DNA of 45,719 nucleotides from JBGPJM01 sp041485385. GTDB lineage: Bacteria; Planctomycetota; Phycisphaerae; Phycisphaerales; UBA1924. The position numbers and the translations under genes were made by a program. The notes under the pieces are model-generated. The model did not search any database, was not told the DNA's origin, and worked only from the letters and a program-made list of their open reading frames with translations. The stretch covers positions 1 through 45,719 of the forward strand of contig JBGPJM010000012.1 in NCBI GenBank assembly GCA_041485385.1. Reading direction: 5' to 3'. Each line of letters starts with the position of its first letter. Positions within the stretch are counted from its first letter, which is position 1. This document shows positions 17,137 to 23,831 of the stretch, piece after piece.

Positions 17137-18750
17137 CTACTTGCCCAATGGCGGCCGCTTGGCGCCGGTGCGGTGGCGGAGGCGGACGGAGTCGATACCG
17201 AGCTTGAATCCCTGGGATCCGGCGTTCTTGCCCTGGCACTCCAGGCGGATGGTGTGGGAACCGGTGCCCAGGGTACGGTCGCCGAGGTCGCGCTCGTGGA
17301 GCTCGACGGTGGGGTTGTACAAGTCAATCTGCTCGCCGGTCGGTGCGCCGTCGAGGAGCATCCAGTAGCTGCCGAAGTCGTAGGAGTGGGTCAGGGGGAC
17401 GATGAGGCGTCGGGGAACGCCCGCGTCGGCGGCGGGGACGTCGAAGGTGAACTCGAGCCAGGCGCCCTGCGCGCCGGCGTCGAAGAAGAGCTGGCCGGCG
17501 CCGGTCCAGGGCGAGCCGGCCTGAAGCGAAAGGCCGCCGCCCTCGGACTTGGCCTTGGCGAGCAGGTCCTTGCCCTCGATAATCGTGTCAATGGAGGGGA
17601 GCCTGCGGTCCTTGGCGCTGGGGAGCGTGGCGAATCGCTTGGGCTGCCCGTGCTGATACCAGAAGGCGACGGTAGCGAAATCGTCCTCGCGCTCGACGAA
17701 GCCCTCAACCTTGCCGGTGGTGGTCTCGTCGGCGGACATCCAGCCGGCGTGCTCGATCGTCAGGCGCAGGGACTTTGTAAACCGGACAGGGTCGGCAAGG
17801 TGCCAGCGGTACATCGTGCCGGTCTGGCCGAGGTCGCCCAGCCAGCCATCGAGCTGCGTGACGCCGAAGTAGGGGTAGCTTCCCTTCTGCATGCCCCAGG
17901 CATTGAGAAAATAATCCTCGGTGCCCGTTCCCTGCATCGTCGGTCTCCCCCCCTCCCCGCCGTCGATGTAGAACTTCTCATCGCCCTCGCCGAACCACTG
18001 CGGGCTCCGGGCGCGGACGGACATGACGGTGCCGACGTAGTGGCCGCCGCCCATGGGGGGCGCGGGCGGCGGCGCATTGATGCCGGCGACGGGCGGCGGC
18101 GGGGGCGGGGGCGGCGGCACCTCGATGTCGGCGATGAGATAGTCGGCGCCGAGCTTGGTCGGGAACTCCTGGCGGTACTGGGCGCAGAAGTAGGCGGTGT
18201 TGTCGGGGAGCGAGGGCTCCTTGGTGTAGTCGATCTGGAAGTAGAGCGCGGCGAGGACCTTGTCGGACTCGTTAGTCACGGTGATCTTCGCCGACTTGAA
18301 GAACGGCATCGGCCAGAAGCAGTTGTACGAATCGCCGCCCTGGACAATGACCGGAAGCGAGACGATCTCGGCGCGCCGGCCGAACCCCGCGGCGAAGAAG
18401 TCTCCCAGCGGCGCTTCGACTGCGGGCTGGGCGGCGCCGTCCCAGTACATGCGGAGGACGATCTCGGAGGGGTCGGCCGCGCCATCCTTGGAAAGCCAGG
18501 AGGGGCCGGGCTCGCCGAAGGTGAGCCAGATGTGGCGGATGACGCCGGGGCCGATGATGTCGGCCATGGTGAAGGTCTCGCCGGCCTTGACCCAGCGGTT
18601 GTCGGCGTTGGAGTTGGCATCCGGGGACGCGGAGGAGACGCGCGCGGAGACCGCGGGACGGGTGAGGGAGAGGTCGTCGAGGGGCGATTGGGCAAGGGCG
18701 GGGGCGGCAAGGACGAGGGCGGTCAGGGCGGCACGGGCGGCTGTGTGCAT
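17137..18750 (-). CDS. DUF2961 / GH172-like exported glycoside hydrolase
   Basis: A 537-residue protein with a signal peptide (ALTALVLAAPALAQS). The conserved DUF2961 features are visible: GPGVIRHIWLTFG near the N-terminus, MYWDGAAQPAVEAPLGDFF, then GTGTEDYFLNAWG and YRWHLADPVRF in the middle. The double jelly-roll family GH172 includes difructose anhydride synthase and arabinofuranosidases. A run of nine Pro (DNA about 18090-18120) interrupts the domain between strands. The C-terminal 110 residues form a separate beta domain. Start at 18750 is the ATG of the signal peptide. It leads the three-gene run with the propeller and the dipeptidase, suggesting surface polysaccharide use. Confidence 0.85.
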   Translation of the reverse strand: MHTAARAALTALVLAAPALAQSPLDDLSLTRPAVSARVSSASPDANSNADNRWVKAGETFTMADIIGPGVIRHIWLTFGEPGPSWLSKDGAADPSEIVLRMYWDGAAQPAVEAPLGDFFAAGFGRRAEIVSLPVIVQGGDSYNCFWPMPFFKSAKITVTNESDKVLAALYFQIDYTKEPSLPDNTAYFCAQYRQEFPTKLGADYLIADIEVPPPPPPPPPVAGINAPPPAPPMGGGHYVGTVMSVRARSPQWFGEGDEKFYIDGGEGGRPTMQGTGTEDYFLNAWGMQKGSYPYFGVTQLDGWLGDLGQTGTMYRWHLADPVRFTKSLRLTIEHAGWMSADETTTGKVEGFVEREDDFATVAFWYQHGQPKRFATLPSAKDRRLPSIDTIIEGKDLLAKAKSEGGGLSLQAGSPWTGAGQLFFDAGAQGAWLEFTFDVPAADAGVPRRLIVPLTHSYDFGSYWMLLDGAPTGEQIDLYNPTVELHERDLGDRTLGTGSHTIRLECQGKNAGSQGFKLGIDSVRLRHRTGAKRPPLGK

Positions 18751-18903
18751 GGTGGGCCTCGGAGAAAAAAGTGGAAAGTGGAGAGAAGGGGAGGAGCGAC
18801 GGTGCATGCTAACGCGCGGGTGGCCGGAAAGGGAGGTTCGCCGAGGCGTTGAGGTCCGAGCCGGACCGGTGCAAGGGGGCGACAGAAGCGGTATTCTGGG
18901 CGC

Positions 18904-19323
18904 ATGGACACGGAGCAGGACATGGGCGGGCTTGAGGATGAGGCGCCCAGCGGGACGATCGATTGCCCCAAGTGCCATGCGACCATGAAGCGGGTGACGG
19001 TCGGGGACGTCGTCGTGGACCGGTGCCAGGCCTGCGGGGGGTTGTGGCTGGATGTGCTGGAGAAAGAGAAGTTGCTGGCGGTGAAGGGGGCCGCCAGGAA
19101 GGCTGATGCGGGGCCGCGGGCCGCGGCGCCGCGCCTGGATAAGACGACCAAGGGGAAGTGCCCGCGGGACAAGAGCACGCTAATCCACATGGTGGACCTG
19201 AAGCAGCCCCACGTCGGGTACGAGAGCTGCACGGTGTGCGGCGGGGTGTTCATGGATGCGGGGGAACTGACGGACCTGAGCGAGATGACGCTGAGGGAGT
19301 GGCTGCGGACCGTGGTGAGGTAG
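18904..19323 (+). CDS. Double zinc-ribbon protein (TFIIB-type zinc-finger family)
   Basis: A 139-residue protein with two zinc ribbons: CPKC (residues 21-24) with CQACGGLWLD (44-53), and CPRDK with CTVCGGVFMDAGEL in the C-terminal half. The CxxCGGxWLD signature is typical of the small zf-TFIIB proteins of bacteria, whose role is unknown. In the second ribbon the first pair has only one Cys (CPRDK) and would need another ligand. An acidic N-terminus and a Lys/Ala-rich linker connect the two. It is divergent from the GH172 gene, 153 bp away, and is followed 57 bp later by a membrane-anchored protein. Confidence 0.8.
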   Translation: MDTEQDMGGLEDEAPSGTIDCPKCHATMKRVTVGDVVVDRCQACGGLWLDVLEKEKLLAVKGAARKADAGPRAAAPRLDKTTKGKCPRDKSTLIHMVDLKQPHVGYESCTVCGGVFMDAGELTDLSEMTLREWLRTVVR

Positions 19324-19380
19324 CGGCGTCAAGAAGCAACGACTTGTCGGGACGGGAGGGATCTCGAAAGGGGCAACGAC

Positions 19381-20052
19381 GTGAGCGAAACCCAGAGGCG
19401 GAACGTGCGGCGTGCGGCTCGGGGCGGGATCCCGAAGGGGTGCCTCATCGCACTGGCAGTGTTCCTCCTGCTCGTTGTTGGCGTCGTGATCTTCGTGGCG
19501 GTGAGCTGGAAGGGGTGGGCGGCGTCAATGGCGACGGCGGTCACCGAGCAGGTCGTAAAGGAGTCGGGGCTGCCGCAGGACCAGAAGGACCAGATCCTGG
19601 CGGACGTGAAGAAACTCGGGGACGACTTCAAGGCTGGGCGGATCTCGACGGAGGACCTGGGGCGGGTGATGAAGACGATCGCGGAGAGCCCGCTGTTGCC
19701 GCTGGCGGGGGTACAGGCGGCGCGACAGAAGTACATCGAGCCGTCGGACATGAAGCCGGAGGAGAAGGCCGCGGCGATCCGGTCGTTGCAGCGGTTCGCG
19801 CGGGGGGTGTACGAGAAGAAGATCCCGCACGAGGACATCGACGACGTCGTGAAGCCGATCTCGACGCTCAAGCCCGACGGCCGATGGGAGTTGAAGGACA
19901 AGCCGACGCGCCAGGAGCTCGATCAGTTCGTGGCGAACGCCAAAAAGCGGGCGGATGACGCGAAGGTGCCGGATGAGGAGTTCGACCTGAATATCGCGAA
20001 GGAGCTGAAGAAGGCGATCGATCAGGCGCTCGCGAAGAAGTCAGGGGGTTGA
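19381..20052 (+). CDS. Single-pass membrane protein, unknown function
   Basis: A 223-residue protein with a basic N-terminus, one membrane helix (CLIALAVFLLLVVGVVIFVAV, about residues 21-41), and a long, charged, helix-rich C-terminal domain (QKDQILADVKKLGDDFKAG, PEEKAAAIRSLQRFARGV). The GTG start at 19381 is just before the anchor, with GAAAGGGG in the preceding 15 bases. The last 12 bases overlap the end of the convergent channel gene. No family recognised. Confidence 0.7.
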   Translation: MSETQRRNVRRAARGGIPKGCLIALAVFLLLVVGVVIFVAVSWKGWAASMATAVTEQVVKESGLPQDQKDQILADVKKLGDDFKAGRISTEDLGRVMKTIAESPLLPLAGVQAARQKYIEPSDMKPEEKAAAIRSLQRFARGVYEKKIPHEDIDDVVKPISTLKPDGRWELKDKPTRQELDQFVANAKKRADDAKVPDEEFDLNIAKELKKAIDQALAKKSGG

Positions 20053-20865
20053 CACCTTGGCATCGTCTGGGGGGGGTGGGGCGCTGATCTCCTTGCCGCA
20101 ATGGGGGCAGCGCCTGGGGTCCTCGCGCTCCTTGTTGAAGCGCTCGATGAACCCCGAACCGAGGATGCCGGTTGGGAGCGCCAGCATCGCGATCCCGAGG
20201 ATCGCGGTGGCGCCGCCGATGAACCGCCCCAGCGGCGTGACCGGGTAGATATCCCCGTACCCCACCGTGGTGAGCGTGACGACGGCCCACCACGCCGCGG
20301 CAGGGATGCTCGAGAACCGATCGGGCTGGGCCTCGTGCTCGGCGAAGTACATGAGCGCGGAGGCCACGAGCATCAGCACGAGCAGGAAGGAGCAGCTCAT
20401 CAGCAGCTCCTCCCTCTTCTCGCGGATCACCCCGCCGATGACGTGCAGGGCCCGCGAGTAGCGGGCGAGCTTGAGGATGCGGAACAGGCGGAACAGGCGG
20501 AGGATTCGGATGATGCGGAGGTCGGCGCCCAGGAACGGCAGGTAGAAGGGGAGGACGGCCAGGAGGTCGACGATCGCCATCGGCGTCACCATCCACCGCA
20601 GCCGCCCCCGCACGGGCCTGGCGAACCGGGGCGACTCCGTGCAGGACCAGAGGCGGAGCATGTACTCGGCCGTGAAGACGCCGACGGAGAAGACCTCGAA
20701 GGCGCTGAAGGCGCCGCGGGCGGCCGCGTGGATCGGCTCGACCGTCTCGGCGACCATCGCCACGATGTTCAGGATGATGAGCCCGAAGATGAAGCTGTGG
20801 ACGAGCCTCGCCGTCGGGTCCGACGTATCGGCGAACTCCAGCAGTTGATGGATCCGTTGCTTGAT
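20041..20865 (-). CDS. Voltage-gated-type potassium channel (six TM) with apparent ATC start
   Basis: A 274-residue ion channel. S1 is in RLVHSFIFGLIILNI, the voltage-sensor-like S4 is RIIRILRLFRLFRILKL, and the K+ selectivity filter is TLTTVGYGD followed by the S6 helix. The C-terminus carries a CPHCG zinc-knuckle-like motif. The first possible ATG/GTG codons (20763, 20757) lie in the middle of S1 and would truncate it. The reading frame opens only at 20868. AGGAGGTGA (20877-20869), a perfect Shine-Dalgarno sequence, is placed for initiation at ATC (20865-20863), giving a start IKQRIHQLLEF that matches the normal channel N-terminus. An ATC start is therefore proposed. The gene overlaps the hydrolase gene upstream by 97 bp in another frame and the gene at 19381 by 12 bp. 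Confidence 0.8.
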   Translation of the reverse strand: MKQRIHQLLEFADTSDPTARLVHSFIFGLIILNIVAMVAETVEPIHAAARGAFSAFEVFSVGVFTAEYMLRLWSCTESPRFARPVRGRLRWMVTPMAIVDLLAVLPFYLPFLGADLRIIRILRLFRLFRILKLARYSRALHVIGGVIREKREELLMSCSFLLVLMLVASALMYFAEHEAQPDRFSSIPAAAWWAVVTLTTVGYGDIYPVTPLGRFIGGATAILGIAMLALPTGILGSGFIERFNKEREDPRRCPHCGKEISAPPPPDDAKVSTP

Positions 20866-21737
20866 GCGTCACCTCCTCCGCCGGCACGCTCGGGAGCGTT
20901 CTGGCGCGGATGATAATCGCCAACCTCGGCGTTCGCGTCGTCTGCGTTCGCCTGGTTCCTGCGCTGCTGCAGCAACCACGTCCCAAGCCCCTCATGGCGA
21001 TACGCCTGGTCCCAGCAGCCGTGGTTCAGATCGGGGTAGAGCGTCAGCCTCGGCTCGGGGCCGCGGGGACCGGCGCTAGGGTGGGCCGCGCGGAGGGCGT
21101 CCACCATTCTCTGCGTCTCCTCCGGTTTTACCGCGTCGTCCTTCAGACCGTGAAAGGCCCAGACCGGCGTGCCGGCCACGGCCAACTCGTCGACGATGCC
21201 GATCGGATCGCCGTAGCCGCAGATGGGAGCAATGGCCGCAAAGACCTGGGTGTGGCGCGAACCGAGCACCCACGACCCGTGCCCGCCCTGGGAAAGGCCG
21301 GTGAGGGTGATGCGCGCGGGGTCGATGTGCCACTCCCGGCGAACGGCGGCGAGCTCATCCATCACCATGCCGTCGTACTCCTCCCACTGCTTCTCCGGGT
21401 CGGGCTTCTGGGGCATGAGGATGATGCAATGCCACTCGACAGGGTCGAGGAGGGCGGCGGGCCCGACGCCGACGGCGGCCTGTCGCTGGCCGTCCTCGCC
21501 GCACTCGCCCTTGCCGTGGAGGAAGACGACGACAGGCCACCCCCTCACCTTCGATCCGTCATAGTTCCGCGGCACATAGACCGCGTACCTGCTGCCCGAT
21601 TCGAGCCGGCGGAAGAGCAGGCCGGTGGCGAGCCCTGCCCTCCCGGCACCCGGCGCGGCGGCGCAGCCGGCGAAAGCGGCGATCAAGAGCACGATTCTGA
21701 TCCCGAGCGAGGCGATCACTGGATTGGGGAGCGACAT
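20769..21737 (-). CDS. Alpha/beta hydrolase, probable lipoprotein esterase
   Basis: A 322-residue protein with a signal peptide and lipobox (AAFAGC). It has the alpha/beta hydrolase features of PHB-depolymerase/feruloyl-esterase-like enzymes: VVVFLHGKGECGEDG (oxyanion region), the nucleophile elbow GLSQGGHGS, and late PDLNHGCW with the catalytic His. Conserved sequence ends near GLGTWLLQQRR; the remaining ~60 residues are Ser/Arg/Asn-rich and their last 32 codons overlap the start of the channel gene in a different frame. The tail may be a run-on after loss of an earlier stop. The start at ATG 21737 is just before the signal peptide. Confidence 0.85.
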   Translation of the reverse strand: MSLPNPVIASLGIRIVLLIAAFAGCAAAPGAGRAGLATGLLFRRLESGSRYAVYVPRNYDGSKVRGWPVVVFLHGKGECGEDGQRQAAVGVGPAALLDPVEWHCIILMPQKPDPEKQWEEYDGMVMDELAAVRREWHIDPARITLTGLSQGGHGSWVLGSRHTQVFAAIAPICGYGDPIGIVDELAVAGTPVWAFHGLKDDAVKPEETQRMVDALRAAHPSAGPRGPEPRLTLYPDLNHGCWDQAYRHEGLGTWLLQQRRNQANADDANAEVGDYHPRQNAPERAGGGGDASSNGSINCWSSPIRRTRRRGSSTASSSGSSS

Positions 21738-21775
21738 GGGAAGCAGGGTAGAGCCTTCGCACCGCCGTCGGAGCG

Positions 21776-22381
21776 TCACCTGCGCCGGAGACTCACGCCC
21801 GAAATCTGCGCCACGGCGCTCGCGAGCTCGTCGAGCGGAATCTCGAGCCCCGCGGAGAAACCCATCGCCCATTTGACTCCGAAGACCAGCTACGAGCACC
21901 GGCGCAAGAGGCGATGGGGGCGGGAGAGCCCGGCGAGAAAAGCGGCGGGGTCGGCCGGGACAACCAGCAGCATGCGCGGCGTGCGGCGCAATCGGCTTGC
22001 CTCTGCAAGGACCAGACCGCCCACCTGGCTCCACGCCAGCGCCACGTGGCGACCTGCCGGCAGCATCTGGCGTATCCCGGATTCACCGATGACCGCGGCG
22101 ATCCTGTCGCCCGTCCCCCACCGCCAGCTCCACCAGGCCAGAGCTGCGAACAGAAGCATGAAGGCCGCGCAGAACCCGGCCACTCCAACAGCCCACTCGC
22201 CCGATTGAGGCGCCGAATATGCAGTCATCGCGGCGAAGAACATCGCCATGGCGCCGCTCATGACCAGGCTCAGGATGGCCTGGGACTTGTGCCAGCGCAC
22301 GATGATGTCCTGTCCCTTGCTCAAGCCGGGTACGGTTGTTGATCCCTTGCGCATGTCGTCCACCGCCACCCACGGTATCAA
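21776..22381 (-). pseudogene. Membrane protein gene interrupted by an in-frame TAG
   Basis: The open part (21890-22381) gives a protein with two N-terminal membrane helices and a strand-rich domain (WSQVGGLVLAEASRLRRTPRMLL...). This layout resembles the small bacterial STM3941-like family. It stops at TAG (21892-21890). The same frame continues for 37 codons, with sensible sequence LVFGVKWAMGFSAGLEIPLD, then ELASAVAQISG, to a TGA at 21776. In that family a PL-[DE]-EL segment of this type normally closes the protein. So either a nonsense mutation has truncated it or the TAG is read through. The start may be 22381 (MIPWVAVDD) or 22354 (MRKGSTT). Confidence 0.6.
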
Positions 22382-22456
22382 GCATCGCGCCGCTTGTTGA
22401 GAGGATGGATCCGCGGGATTGCTCGCCCCAGGAACTCGCTCATCCCGGGCATGTGA

Positions 22457-23029
22457 TCACCCGGTCGCGCCCCGCCTGAGGGCCGGGAGATTCAATGAGA
22501 ACCCCGCAATCGCCGTGCTCACAAGTTGATCGGCCGCCACCGGGACCTCGACGAACCTGTTCCGATCATCCCGCCGCCAGCAGCGGACCGCGCCCGAATC
22601 GGGATCGACGACCCAGTATTCGCGGGCGCCAAAGCGACCGTAATCCTCCCGCTTGGTGTTCAGGTCCAGCGCTCGCGTCCCCCGCGAGAGAACCTCCACC
22701 ACCAGGTCCGGCGCCAGCGTCAAGGGATCGGGCAGTCCCACGAGCGTGCCCGGCCGGTAATACACAAGGTCGGGACGGTAGACCAGGTCCGGGGCGAGCC
22801 TCAGGTCGACGTCCGGCAACAACTCTCCTCCGTGCGCCTCGACGTGCCTGTCAATCTGGCGGATGAGGAGCATCACGATCTTCTGATGGCGGGACGTTGG
22901 GCTTGGCGACATCACCACGAGTCCATTGATGAGTTCGTACCGCTCGCTGGTCGGACCAATCGCGAGGTACTCCTCCGCCGTCATGCGCAGCCCACAGTAC
23001 GTCTCAAACTGGCGCGGCGCGGCCGACAT
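22457..23029 (-). CDS. Uma2-family (DUF820) putative endonuclease
   Basis: A 190-residue protein of the Uma2 family with a PD-(D/E)xK nuclease fold. RMTAEEYLAIG and RYELINGLVV start the domain. The active-site pattern is PDLVYYRP (Asp), LAPDLVVEVLS (Glu in VEVLS) and TKREDYGRFGAREYWVVDP (Lys and the conserved YW). Such genes are numerous in planctomycetes and cyanobacteria and are often mobile; the biological substrate is not known. The start at 23029 (MSAAPRQF) is preferred to 23086. Confidence 0.88.
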   Translation of the reverse strand: MSAAPRQFETYCGLRMTAEEYLAIGPTSERYELINGLVVMSPSPTSRHQKIVMLLIRQIDRHVEAHGGELLPDVDLRLAPDLVYRPDLVYYRPGTLVGLPDPLTLAPDLVVEVLSRGTRALDLNTKREDYGRFGAREYWVVDPDSGAVRCWRRDDRNRFVEVPVAADQLVSTAIAGFSLNLPALRRGATG

Positions 23030-23086
23030 CGCATCGATTATACATCCTTCGCCCGCAACCGCAGCTCTTGGGCACGGCCCGACCAT

Positions 23087-23749
23087 TCAAACCGTGATGG
23101 TCGCGGGCCTGCCCTCGACCGCAAACTCCGCCTCGGTCTTCCCCTTGATCTCATCCACCGTCACGCCCGGCGCCAGCTCGGTAAGGACGAACCGGCTCTT
23201 TTCGTCATCGAAGTTCATCACGCACAGATCGGTGATGAGCATGTGCACGCACCGCTGCCCCGTCAGCGGCAATGTGCACGTCTTCACCAGCTTGGCCGTC
23301 CCGTCCTTGGCGTTGTGCTCCATGGCGACGACGACCTTCTTGACGCCGGCGACCAGGTCCATGGCGCCCCCCATGCCCTTGACCATCTTGCCGGGGATCA
23401 TCCAGTTGGCGATGTCGCCCTCCTGGGAGACCTGCATGGCGCCGAGGATGCACATGTCGATGTGCCCGCCGCGGATCATCGCGAAGGAGTCGGCCGAGGA
23501 GAAATAGGCCGCGCCGGCGCGGGCCGTGATGGTCTGCTTGCCGGCATTGATCAGATCCGGATCGACCTCGGCGTCGGTGGGGAAGGGGCCGATGCCCAGG
23601 AGGCCGTTCTCGGATTGCAGCCAGACGTCCATCCCCGGCGGGATGTGGTTGGCGACCAGGGTCGGCATGCCGATGCCGAGGTTGACGATGTAGCCGTCGC
23701 GGAGTTCCCTGGCGGCGCGCTTGGTGATCTCGTCGCGTGTCAGTGCCAT
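23087..23749 (-). CDS. scoB: 3-oxoacid CoA-transferase subunit B
   Basis: A 220-residue beta subunit of succinyl-CoA:3-ketoacid CoA-transferase or a close relative. The N-terminal RDGYIVNLGIGMPTLVANHI is typical, and SENGLLGIGPFP contains the catalytic Glu (SENG). HIDMCILGAMQVSQEGDIANWMIPGK and MGGAMDLVAGVKKVVVAMEH follow in the usual order. The enzyme moves CoA between acetoacetate or another 3-oxoacid and succinate. Normally subunit A is directly upstream; here subunit A lies 6.4 kb away at 30166. It is divergent from mprF, 82 bp apart. Confidence 0.93.
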   Translation of the reverse strand: MALTRDEITKRAARELRDGYIVNLGIGMPTLVANHIPPGMDVWLQSENGLLGIGPFPTDAEVDPDLINAGKQTITARAGAAYFSSADSFAMIRGGHIDMCILGAMQVSQEGDIANWMIPGKMVKGMGGAMDLVAGVKKVVVAMEHNAKDGTAKLVKTCTLPLTGQRCVHMLITDLCVMNFDDEKSRFVLTELAPGVTVDEIKGKTEAEFAVEGRPATITV

Positions 23750-23831
23750 GGGGGGATGATACGGGATGGCGCGATCGGGCGGATAAGCAGACAACGGGGC
23801 CGGGCGGGCGCCGCCCATACACTCCCGGGCA

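Noticed and set aside
14579..17368. 929-codon plus-strand open frame
   Set aside because: It is antisense to the dipeptidase and propeller genes and has no recognisable domain.
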